From Butyrivibrio sp. AC2005 (GTDB taxonomy: Bacteria; Bacillota; Clostridia; Lachnospirales; Lachnospiraceae), in the NCBI RefSeq assembly GCF_000424145.1, contig NZ_KE384140.1:1-64000 (forward strand): DNA of 64,000 nucleotides. The letters run 5' to 3'. The position numbers were made by a program, and so were the translations under genes. The number at the start of each line of letters is the position of its first letter. Positions within the stretch are counted from its first letter, which is position 1. The notes under the pieces are model-generated. The model was not told the origin of the DNA and ran no database searches. It saw nothing but the letters and a program-made list of their open reading frames with translations. Positions 41,827 to 49,891 of this stretch are shown piece by piece.

Positions 41827-43627
41827 AAAATATCTGCTTAAGCTCTATCCACGTACTATTCAGAGCATCATTCTGATATCCTTCACGCTGGTATCATTGG
41901 TTTGCATGCTCTTTTTAGGTATGTCCATGTATCAGAGATTCGAGGGCCGTTCACGTCAGATGATGACTGACAACTCTCTTCAGATGCTCGCAAGTACCAC
42001 AAGCAGCATCGAGGACTATCTGCGCAGAATGCGAAGAATTTCGGATGCCATGTACTATGACGTAATAAAGGACATGGATTTTGAATCCGAGGATCTTTCC
42101 TCCGAGATGAGTCTTCTCTATGAAGCCAATAAGGACAATCTTGTGAGCTTTGCGCTTTTTGCAAGTAACGGCGATCTCATTAGTGCAGCTCCCATTGCCC
42201 TGAAAAAAGACAATGCGCAGATACCTGAGCAGGGCTGGTTTTCTACGGCCTTTGCCAGTCTGGAAAATCTCCACTTTTCAACACCACATGTTCAAAACCT
42301 GTTCCTGGATGAGACGGACTATCGCTATCACTGGGTAATATCCCTAAGCCGCGCGGTTGAGCTTAACTACGGCGGAAAACCCAGGATGGGCGTTCTTCTC
42401 GTGGATATGAATTATCAGACGATTCAGCAGATGCTTGAGAGCGTAAACAAGACCAACTCAGACCAGTATGTTTACCTGATAACAAGCAACGGGCAGCTCA
42501 TCTATCACCCCAAGGCAGAGCAGATTTCCCTTGGAATTCATAATGAAAACTTTGCCCAGGCAGCAGGCTATGACGACGGAGTTTACGAGGAGAATTTTGA
42601 GGGTGAAAAGAGAATAGTCGTTGTGGACACCGTAAGCTACACCGGATGGAAACTTGTCAGTGTAACTCCGATAAAAAACTTCTATCTGGGCATGCAGAGC
42701 ACGAGATATTTCGTTATCCTTGTTGCCGCACTTACTGCTCTTGCCATGATTTTCATGAACCAGATGGTGACCATGAAGGTTACGCAGCCTCTCAGGAAAC
42801 TGAATGAATCTATTAAGAAAATTGAAGCAGGAAAAACGGATTCTGCAATTTACATAGGCGGAACCTCGGAAGTAGAGCATCTTGGAAAAACGCTTCAGCG
42901 CTCACTTGATGAGATTAACAGACTGATGAAAGACATCGTCATCGAGCAGGAGGAAAAGCGAAAGAGCGAGCTTGATGCCCTGCAATCACAGATAAATCCT
43001 CACTTTTTATATAACACTCTTGATTCCATCGTGTGGATGATTGAGGGAGAGCACTACGAGGAAGCAGTTTTCATGATAACCCAGCTGGCGAGCCTGTTCA
43101 GAGTATCGCTGAGCAAAGGACGCACCATCATTCCGATAGAGGATGAGCTGAGGCATGCTGAAAACTACATGAACATTCAGAAGATAAGGTTTAAAAATGC
43201 CTTCACCGTGGACTATGATATCGCACCGGAAATAAAGGAGTGCCTGACTGTTAAGCTGATTGTGCAGCCACTTCTGGAGAATGCGATTTATTATGGTGTG
43301 AAAAATATGGATGAGGACGGTGAGATTACCGTTCGTGGATACAAGGAAGAGAACGATATTTTCATAGAAGTAATCGACAACGGGTACGGAATTCCTTCTG
43401 AAAAGCTGCCGTATATCCTGACTGAGGATAAGCGCGCAAGCAAGAACGGTTCGGGCGTTGGACTCATCAATGTTCACAAGAGAATTCAGCTGAGATTTGG
43501 TGAGGAATACGGACTTAAGATTGAGAGCGAGCCTGATGAGGGAACGAAGGTCACGATACATCTGCCGGCAATACCTGCTACCGAGGAAAACAGGGAGCGG
43601 CTTGAAAAGGGAGGTGCATATGCCTAA
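41768..43627 (+). CDS. Sensor histidine kinase with extracellular Cache-type domain
   Basis: Up to 619 residues from ATG 41768, which overlaps the regulator gene by 59 bases and has no visible Shine-Dalgarno; no better standard start precedes the first membrane helix (about 32-52), so the true N-terminus is uncertain. An extracellular domain of about 240 residues looks Cache-like (YVYLITSNGQLIYHP, VDTVSYTGWKLVSVTP). Then come a second helix, a HAMP segment (TQPLRKLNESIKKIEAGK), the His_kinase domain with the acceptor in QINPHFLYNT, and HATPase boxes LLENAIYYGV, DNGYGIPS and GVGLINV. It presumably acts with the regulator before it and the anchored sugar sensor after it. Confidence 0.9.
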   Translation: MFSKNNSEPHHLNTSRDYLRKYLLKLYPRTIQSIILISFTLVSLVCMLFLGMSMYQRFEGRSRQMMTDNSLQMLASTTSSIEDYLRRMRRISDAMYYDVIKDMDFESEDLSSEMSLLYEANKDNLVSFALFASNGDLISAAPIALKKDNAQIPEQGWFSTAFASLENLHFSTPHVQNLFLDETDYRYHWVISLSRAVELNYGGKPRMGVLLVDMNYQTIQQMLESVNKTNSDQYVYLITSNGQLIYHPKAEQISLGIHNENFAQAAGYDDGVYEENFEGEKRIVVVDTVSYTGWKLVSVTPIKNFYLGMQSTRYFVILVAALTALAMIFMNQMVTMKVTQPLRKLNESIKKIEAGKTDSAIYIGGTSEVEHLGKTLQRSLDEINRLMKDIVIEQEEKRKSELDALQSQINPHFLYNTLDSIVWMIEGEHYEEAVFMITQLASLFRVSLSKGRTIIPIEDELRHAENYMNIQKIRFKNAFTVDYDIAPEIKECLTVKLIVQPLLENAIYYGVKNMDEDGEITVRGYKEENDIFIEVIDNGYGIPSEKLPYILTEDKRASKNGSGVGLINVHKRIQLRFGEEYGLKIESEPDEGTKVTIHLPAIPATEENRERLEKGGAYA

Positions 43628-44732
43628 GAACAGAAACAGGGCGTTCATCGCGGTGGCAATAGTACTTGTGGTAGCGATTTTTATTTCTGCCTATGCACTT
43701 ATAAAGAGCTCTGCGGAGGATGAAACCTACAATATTTCAGTGGTTGTTGAGGATGGCCAGAATGACAGATGGAACGCCTTCAGACTTGGCGCAGAGAGTG
43801 CAGCTACAGACAGAGGCGTAATGATAGATTTTGTAAACACATCCGCCTTTAATAGTGTGGAGGATGAATTTTCAGTTATTGATAAGCAGATACTGGGCGG
43901 CGCCGATGCGATTGTGACAAATCTGATAAAGAGCGTCGGAACTACGGAGTATATTAAGGATATCAGCGGAAAAGCGGTCCTGGCTTTTACGGAGACCGGA
44001 GTTGAAACGGATATCGACATAGAGGGCAAGTTTGCGACTATTTCACCAAACAATTATGAGATTGGGCGTGCTCTTGGAAACGAGGTGCTGTTGAGGCATC
44101 AGGCAGGGCTTTCCGATCTTAGAATAGGTATTGTCTCAAAGAGGATGGACACTTACTGTGAAAAGGATAAGCTTACAGGGCTCTATGACATTTTGGATGT
44201 GATAAAGACAGATGCCACCTGGTGTATAATACTTGATGGAGAAAACGGAAACGATTTAATCAGGAATAGATCTGCTGATGTGCAGATTTTCAGAAATGAT
44301 CTTCACGAAGGAAATCTGTCATTGATAAAAAAGGTGTACAGGGAAAATCCTGTTGATATTATCATCGCACTGGATGATGAGAGTCTGCAGGCATCGGCCG
44401 AACTTTTGGGAGAAATTGAGAATGCCTATTCCTCAGGTTTGACAGTGTATGATTACAAAATGGATGAGAATGGGAAGCTTACGCCTTCCTATGAACTGTA
44501 CGGAGAGGGGATTTCCATCAGGAATATCTCTTATCTGGACAGCGGCAGGATTGTCAGCATGATCGTGCCAAACGAATTCAGCATGGGCTACAGAGCGGTT
44601 GAAAAAGCTGTAGCAAAGCTCGACCACAAGCTTTCTCCTATGACGGATGATACTGTGGAATACCGTGTAATTAATCAGGAGAATATGTTTAAGGATGATA
44701 ATCAGAAATATCTTTTCACGACGATACAGTAG
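43620..44732 (+). CDS. Membrane-anchored sugar-binding protein, probable sensor
   Basis: 370 residues from ATG 43620, with GGGAGG upstream; a longer frame from 43497 lies in the kinase coding region. One N-terminal membrane helix (AFIAVAIVLVVAIFISAYAL) and no lipobox, then a Peripla_BP_4 domain (NISVVVEDGQNDRWNAFRLG). It is the counterpart of the anchored protein at 23066. It overlaps the kinase gene by 8 bases and the next lipoprotein gene by 38. Likely to pass sugar occupancy to the kinase. The sequence is diverged from MglB: the NNDAMA-type loop reads ALDDES, so ligand identity is open. Confidence 0.8.
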   Translation: MPKNRNRAFIAVAIVLVVAIFISAYALIKSSAEDETYNISVVVEDGQNDRWNAFRLGAESAATDRGVMIDFVNTSAFNSVEDEFSVIDKQILGGADAIVTNLIKSVGTTEYIKDISGKAVLAFTETGVETDIDIEGKFATISPNNYEIGRALGNEVLLRHQAGLSDLRIGIVSKRMDTYCEKDKLTGLYDILDVIKTDATWCIILDGENGNDLIRNRSADVQIFRNDLHEGNLSLIKKVYRENPVDIIIALDDESLQASAELLGEIENAYSSGLTVYDYKMDENGKLTPSYELYGEGISIRNISYLDSGRIVSMIVPNEFSMGYRAVEKAVAKLDHKLSPMTDDTVEYRVINQENMFKDDNQKYLFTTIQ

Positions 44733-45738
44733 AAAAATATTTGTTTGGGTAGTTTGTGTAGTATTGACTGTTGGGATGCTCTCAGGGTGCGAAAAAAAGG
44801 CCCCTGAATCTAATGAGATTAAAATCGGAGTTTGCTGCTATGACCAGTATGATACATTTTTATCCCAGCTAATCAAGTGCTTCGAGAAATGTGTTGAGGA
44901 CGGTGTGAACGTGGAGTATGTCTATGCTTCGCAGAGCCAGATTACGCAAAATGAGCAGGTTGAAAAGCTGATTGCCAAGGGCGTGGATGTGCTGTGCGTC
45001 AATCTTGTGGACAGAACTGCGCCAAATACGATAATCGAACTTGCGAAGAAAGCGGATGTTCCGATAATTTTCTTTAACAGGGAGCTTGTTGAAGAGGATA
45101 TTACCCAGTGGCCAAAGCTCTACTATATCGGCTCTGATGCTTTTGAATCCGGAAGAATGCAGGGAGAACTTGCGGCAAATATGATCAGAAGAGAGTCCTC
45201 CAAGGCAGATAAAAACGGGGACGGACGCATTCAGTATGTTGTGCTGGAGGGCGAAGCCGGGCATCAGGATGCAATTGTGCGTACGGAGTATTCCGTAAAC
45301 ACGCTTATCGATGAGGGTGTGGAGGTTGATAAAGTGGGCTACGCCATTGCAAACTGGAACAGGGCTCAGGCGCAGACCAAGATGGCACAGCTCATTGAGA
45401 GAAACGGTGATGGAATAGAGCTTGTCCTTGCAAATAACGATGACATGGCTCTTGGCGCTGTGGATGCATACAATAGTGCGAAGATTTCAGCTGACGAGAG
45501 ACCACTTATCTTCGGAATTGACGGAACGGATGTTGGTCTCGAAGCGGTGGTCAACAAGACCATCATGGGAACCATCTATAATGATAAGGAAGGCCAGGCG
45601 AGAGCAATGTATGACCTTGCAATGGCGCTGGCTAAGGGTGAATCTGTCAGCTCCCTGAACCTCGAGGACGGCAGATATATCAGGACTCATTATGAAAAAG
45701 TGGATGCAGCAAATGTGCTGCAGTATATACATAAGTAA
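44695..45738 (+). CDS. MglB-like sugar-binding lipoprotein
   Basis: 347 residues from ATG 44695; AGGAG lies 13 bases upstream, longer than ideal. Lipobox MLSGC (Cys32). The domain follows galactose/glucose-binding MglB: YDQYDTFLSQLIKCF, FFNREL, the calcium-loop-like DKNGDGRIQY, EGEAGHQDAIVRTE, NNDDMALGAVDAY and GIDGTDVGLEAV. Unlike mglB at 34993 it has almost no linker and more ordinary codon use, suggesting lower expression. Being last in the regulator operon it may serve signalling or high-affinity uptake of the same sugar. Confidence 0.85.
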   Translation: MIIRNIFSRRYSRKIFVWVVCVVLTVGMLSGCEKKAPESNEIKIGVCCYDQYDTFLSQLIKCFEKCVEDGVNVEYVYASQSQITQNEQVEKLIAKGVDVLCVNLVDRTAPNTIIELAKKADVPIIFFNRELVEEDITQWPKLYYIGSDAFESGRMQGELAANMIRRESSKADKNGDGRIQYVVLEGEAGHQDAIVRTEYSVNTLIDEGVEVDKVGYAIANWNRAQAQTKMAQLIERNGDGIELVLANNDDMALGAVDAYNSAKISADERPLIFGIDGTDVGLEAVVNKTIMGTIYNDKEGQARAMYDLAMALAKGESVSSLNLEDGRYIRTHYEKVDAANVLQYIHK

Positions 45739-45887
45739 GGCGGTTATAAAAGTAGATGTTTTTTCTGCTGAAATGAAGCTGGCTTAGGATTATGTGCAAG
45801 GATTAATGGGGAAAAGCTTAATACTGAGATGGATAAGAAACTTAAATCCTGAGATGGATAAGGAAAATTTAAGCCTGAGGTTTGTTT

Positions 45888-46859
45888 ATGAGAATAGAGA
45901 TTATAGACGATTTCGATCCGAAAAAAATCCAGATAAGCGGTCAGTGTTTCCGTGTAAAGGAAACTATGCCCGGGGTGTTCAGATTTATCACTGGGGAGCA
46001 TGTTCTTTATATTAAGAAAGCAGGGGATGATAATTCTGTATCTGCATCGACTTTGAAGCAATTTGACATTTCGTGTACAGAAAAAGAATGGGAAGAAATC
46101 TGGAAGCCATATTTTGACATGGACAGAAGCTACTCCGAAATCTGCAAAACAGAGTATGGAAAGCATGATTTTTCAGACCGGGCAATTGATTTCGGAAGGG
46201 GCCTTAGGATTCTTAAGCAGGACAAGTGGGAAATGCTGATTTCCTTTATCATATCTCAAAGAAAGAGCATTCCTGCTATATCCAGCGCGGTTGAGGCACT
46301 CTGCACTAAGTTTGGAACACGGATTAACGTTAAGGGAATGGATGATTTTACCAGTGTTCAAGTGGATGGAAAATCTGTAAAAGGTAGCTGCTCGGTAAAT
46401 AACGAGCATGCCTGTGAAGTAACAACCAGTGCACTAAATGCTGAGCATGCTTATGTTACAGATGTGGTTTATGCCTTTCCGACACCGGGTCAGATGGCAA
46501 ATGCCACGCTGGAAGATTTGAAAGAATGCGGGCTTGGCTACAGAGCTCCTTACGTGTATGATGCAATTAGAAAGGTAAATAGTGGCGAGCTTGACCTTGA
46601 GAAGATAGATGAACTGGAGGATGAGGAGCTTTTTAATGCACTTATGGACGTTCATGGCGTCGGTAAAAAAGTTTCTAACTGCGTATGCCTTTTTGCCTAT
46701 GCGAGGATGGGCAGAGCACCTGTGGATGTCTGGATTTCAAGGGCTATTGATGAAGAGTTTGGAGGAGTTAATCCTTTTCCTGAATATGGGGTGAACGCAG
46801 GAATAATACAGCAGTACATTTTTTATTATGAGAAGAATTTTCCCAAAATGGGGGATTGA
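45888..46859 (+). CDS. DNA glycosylase of the OGG1/AlkA (HhH-GPD) family
   Basis: 323 residues from ATG 45888 (a TTG two codons earlier also fits; GAGG is about 8 bases upstream). OGG1-type features: N-terminal domain with SGQCFR, then ISFIISQRKSIPAISSAVE, then the helix-hairpin-helix DVHGVGKKVSNCVCLFA with the catalytic lysine (Lys261 by analogy with OGG1 GVGTKVADC) and the catalytic aspartate in APVDVWI. It excises oxidised or alkylated bases, most likely 8-oxoguanine, and has AP-lyase chemistry through the lysine. It is single-standing, unrelated to the sugar operons on either side. Confidence 0.88.
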   Translation: MRIEIIDDFDPKKIQISGQCFRVKETMPGVFRFITGEHVLYIKKAGDDNSVSASTLKQFDISCTEKEWEEIWKPYFDMDRSYSEICKTEYGKHDFSDRAIDFGRGLRILKQDKWEMLISFIISQRKSIPAISSAVEALCTKFGTRINVKGMDDFTSVQVDGKSVKGSCSVNNEHACEVTTSALNAEHAYVTDVVYAFPTPGQMANATLEDLKECGLGYRAPYVYDAIRKVNSGELDLEKIDELEDEELFNALMDVHGVGKKVSNCVCLFAYARMGRAPVDVWISRAIDEEFGGVNPFPEYGVNAGIIQQYIFYYEKNFPKMGD

Positions 46860-46934
46860 GAACAATAAATAATAATTATATTTTGTGGATAATATTTAAA
46901 TAGAAATATGGGTACCTGTCGTTGGAATTATGTA

Positions 46935-47100
46935 CTAGTGTAGCTGTTTCATATTAACTCGACTATATATTTGCTAAAATCCGAATTTACTGCGTTGTCA
47001 TCAGTCGCCGATGGAGCCCCATCGCCTCCTTCTTCCGCCTTGTAAATTACAGATTTTATCTAAATAATATAGTCGAGAAATATAAAAACAGCTACACTAG
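46935..47100. mobile_element. 166-bp palindromic, MITE-like element
   Basis: The ends are inverted repeats: CTAGTGTAGCTGTTT (46935-46949) with AAACAGCTACACTAG (47086-47100), and further in CTCGACTATAT with ATATAGTCGAG. Inner segments also pair (AAAATC/GATTTT and AATTTAC/GTAAATT), and a small hairpin CGATGG/CCATCG sits near the centre. The whole unit could fold into one long hairpin. It has no coding capacity and lies between the glycosylase gene and the GH114-like gene. Confidence 0.75.
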
Positions 47101-47144
47101 AAGATGAATTGTCTGGATAAATTCGACTTACCAGGAGGTGCACT

Positions 47145-48125
47145 ATGAATCATAGGAAGAGCCTGCTAAACAATAGGAAGAACCTGCTAAATTATTTGAA
47201 GAACCCTCTAAAAAATTGGGAGAACTCACTCAATAAGATTGTTTGTGAACTTCTGTCAGTTGCCTTGGTTTGCTGTATTGTAAGTTCGTTAAGTGTGGCT
47301 ATTTTTCCTGCTTATAGAGCGAAGGCCGAAACGGGACATATCGTGGACATTGATTCACCTGACGGCCCAAGAGGTTATGGCGTGTATATTGGTGCAACCT
47401 CGGAGCAGCTTCACACCAAGCTTGATAAGGACAAAAGCATAGGCCTTGCGATAATCGATGCGCAGAATGTCTCGGCTGAGGATTTGAGATCATTCAGGGC
47501 ACATGGAAGGCGGATTTACAGCTACCTGAATGTGGGATCCATAGAGGATTTCAGGGATTACTTTGACGCCTTTTCAGGAATCACCTTAGGAGAGTATGCG
47601 AACTGGCCGGGCGAATACTGGGTCGATGTTTCTGAACAAGCCTGGCAGGATTTCATAGTGGATAATGTTGCAGCGGAGATAGTCCTAAAGGGGGCGGACG
47701 GATTTTTCATAGATAATACGGACGTCTATTATAATTATCCTCACAGCTGGATTTACAAGGGACTTGTGAATATAATTACAAGGCTCAGGGACACTTATCA
47801 TCTGCCGATTATCATAAACGGTGGCGATACCTTCGTCTCCAAACTGATGGACGAGGGGAAGACAGAGCTCATAACCGGAGTTAATCAGGAGGCTGTTTTT
47901 AGCACCGTTAAAGATTATGAATATGGCTTGTTTGGAGAACAGCCTGCTTTGGACAGGGCGTATTTTGAGGAATATCTTGCCAGAGCAAAGAAAGAGGGTC
48001 TTATTGTGTACATGATCGAGTACACGCGGGATATGAAGCTTGTTGAGAAGATCAAGGAGTTCTGTAAGCAGAATGGATATAAGTGTTATGTTACTGATTC
48101 ATTGAAGCTTGATGGGAATGTGTAA
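47145..48125 (+). CDS. Secreted GH114-like glycoside hydrolase (TM1410 type)
   Basis: 326 residues; AGGAGG lies 9 bases upstream. The N-terminus is odd: a roughly 30-residue Asn/Leu/Lys repeat (SLLNNRKNLLNYLKN pattern) before a signal-peptide hydrophobic core (LLSVALVCCIVSSLSVAIF) and cleavage near KAE. The mature domain has GYGVYIGAT, SYLNVGSIEDFRDYF, ADGFFIDNTDVYY, IIINGGDTFV and NQEAVF, typical of endo-alpha-1,4-polygalactosaminidase-related GH114/TM1410 proteins, which act on galactosaminogalactan-like or other matrix glycans. Substrate here is unknown. No operon partners. Confidence 0.78.
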   Translation: MNHRKSLLNNRKNLLNYLKNPLKNWENSLNKIVCELLSVALVCCIVSSLSVAIFPAYRAKAETGHIVDIDSPDGPRGYGVYIGATSEQLHTKLDKDKSIGLAIIDAQNVSAEDLRSFRAHGRRIYSYLNVGSIEDFRDYFDAFSGITLGEYANWPGEYWVDVSEQAWQDFIVDNVAAEIVLKGADGFFIDNTDVYYNYPHSWIYKGLVNIITRLRDTYHLPIIINGGDTFVSKLMDEGKTELITGVNQEAVFSTVKDYEYGLFGEQPALDRAYFEEYLARAKKEGLIVYMIEYTRDMKLVEKIKEFCKQNGYKCYVTDSLKLDGNV

Positions 48126-48225
48126 ATTCATTTGAGCCTGACAGAGTTGATGCATGTTTTTTGAGGATAGAGTTCCGGTCAGCAGTCATTTTACCACAAA
48201 CAGCTGTTCGGAACAAGCGTGCGAT

Positions 48226-48249
48226 TCATCCTGCACCCTATTAGGATGA
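48226..48249 (+). other. Short hairpin upstream of the thiamine diphosphokinase gene
   Basis: TCATCCT pairs with AGGATGA around a 10-base loop. No TPP riboswitch motif (CTGAGA...ACCTGA) is present in the 172-base gap. Confidence 0.4.
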
Positions 48250-48297
48250 GGTTTTCTCGCCAGGTATCTATAATTATAACAAGAAGGTTGGGGATTT

Positions 48298-49014
48298 ATG
48301 GAAAGATGTGTAATAGTTGGGGGAGCTACAATTGGAAATTATAAGTTTGTCCGTGATCACATTAGGGATACTGATTTTGTAATCTACTGTGATTGCGGAC
48401 TTTCTCATATGGAGAGTCTGGGAGCAGCGCCATCTTTGATAGTCGGAGATTTCGATTCTCATGAAAATCCGCATATGGATGTGGAAACAATTGTGCTTCC
48501 CACTGTGAAGGATGACACTGATACTGTTTATGCGGTTAAGGAAGGAATAAAGAGAGGCTTCACGGATTTCCTGCTGGTGGGAGTTCTGGGCAAGAGGTTT
48601 GATCACTCCCTTGGAAATCTTGCTATCTTGCTGATGCTTGATTCTGAAGAGTTGTCGGGTATGATTGTTGATGACTATTCGGAGATTACGGTGTTGTCCT
48701 GGGGAAGGAATACTAATTGTGGCTGCGCAAAAGAGGCTGACGGAGTTGTGAATTCTTTTGAGGAAGGAAATAGCCTAGTAACTGACACTCCTGTTACTGC
48801 GGAAATAACTGATTCCTGTAAATATTTCTCGCTACTGGCAGCAGGAGGAGATGCGCACGGAGTAACTATCGTTGATGCCAAGTATAATATTGAGGATGCA
48901 GACCTTACCACAAATTTTCCTCTTGGGGTATCCAATGAAGTCCCTGTCGGGAATATAGCAAAGGTGAGCATAAAAGAGGGGCGGCTGTTCTTGATAAAGA
49001 TTTTTCAAGAGTGA
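48298..49014 (+). CDS. thiN: Thiamine diphosphokinase
   Basis: 238 residues, slightly longer than usual (about 210-220) because of an insertion near 140-165. The catalytic motifs are present: IVGDFDSHE, VKDDTDTVYAV and GVLGKRFDHSLGN. It makes thiamine diphosphate from thiamine and ATP, the cofactor of the TPP enzymes in the sugar locus and central metabolism. The start ATG 48298 has GGTTGGGG upstream, a weak Shine-Dalgarno. It is not linked to other thiamine genes. Confidence 0.9.
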   Translation: MERCVIVGGATIGNYKFVRDHIRDTDFVIYCDCGLSHMESLGAAPSLIVGDFDSHENPHMDVETIVLPTVKDDTDTVYAVKEGIKRGFTDFLLVGVLGKRFDHSLGNLAILLMLDSEELSGMIVDDYSEITVLSWGRNTNCGCAKEADGVVNSFEEGNSLVTDTPVTAEITDSCKYFSLLAAGGDAHGVTIVDAKYNIEDADLTTNFPLGVSNEVPVGNIAKVSIKEGRLFLIKIFQE

Positions 49015-49096
49015 ACTTTTATGCTTGGGATTAGTTTATAGATTCTTGAGTCCGCTTTTGTTTTTGTTTGCAAGAAGTCATGACATTGGGAAAAAC

Positions 49097-49572
49097 TTAT
49101 TACGTCAAATAGTACTTTTTAGAGAGAAATGGTGTAACCCTCAAAAGGCTGTTATTCCCAAAGATTGATTTGTTCGCGAATAGACGTAACTCATTTAGGA
49201 AGTGTGTTCCCGCAAGCCTGTGTAATTCAGTCAACGGAGTCGAAAATGTCTATAATGGTCTACCTAAAAAAGGGGGCGGTAGACCAATGAGATAATTTTA
49301 CTGTCAATTGACGTAAAATGCATAGAATCAGATTTTTTCCAGCTCTGAACATTTACGTCAATAACTGGCAGAATTCAAGTGTTGGAATAATGGCTAAAAT
49401 TCGTTTAAGTCTATATTAAGAATTGTTCGCGAGTTGACTTAACTCCTGCAGGAAATATTATTGCCGCAAGCTAAACTGTGTCAGTCAAAAAATACAATAA
49501 TAGGCTTGTTGGGCTATCACCTAAATATCGATTACGTCAACACAAGAATATTATGAAGTATTGACGTAATCC
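49097..49572. repeat. Structured repeat element B, related to element A
   Basis: Two core copies begin TTGTTCGCGA at 49170 and 49423 (254 bases apart), each with CCGCAAGC 40-41 bases on, as in element A. The locus word here is TTGACGTAA: in both orientations at 49100-49108, 49183-49189, 49308-49317/49352-49361 (a 10-bp inverted repeat) and 49530-49540/49561-49571 (an 11-bp perfect stem), with variants at 49434-49442/49483-49488. A further hairpin GGTCTACC/GGTAGACC lies at 49257-49285. From 49573 to 49891 the DNA is A-rich, low complexity, and no gene or clear promoter is seen. Confidence 0.75.
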
Positions 49573-49891
49573 GAAAAACAAGTGTCTATGATTTCTTGCA
49601 AGAAAAAGAGGATTATCATACAGGATACCTATAGAACAAAAAGTACAGAAACTTAGGGTTAAAAAGTATAAAAAATACGGTTACATAAAGAACCAAAACC
49701 ACAGAAAATATACGGTGCAAGAGAAACATAACAAAAGCACACTTGACAACATAGAGGCATGTAAAATGCTAAAAGCAAGTTAAAAAAGAAAGCATGCTAA
49801 ATAGCAAGCAGAACAAGCAAGAAAAATAAGTAAGAAAAGCAAGAAAATAAGAAAAACCAAAGACAAAATCATACAATAGAGAGGTTTACGC

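Noticed and set aside
48126-48297. TPP riboswitch before the thiamine diphosphokinase gene
   Set aside because: The conserved CTGAGA and ACCTGATC segments are absent.
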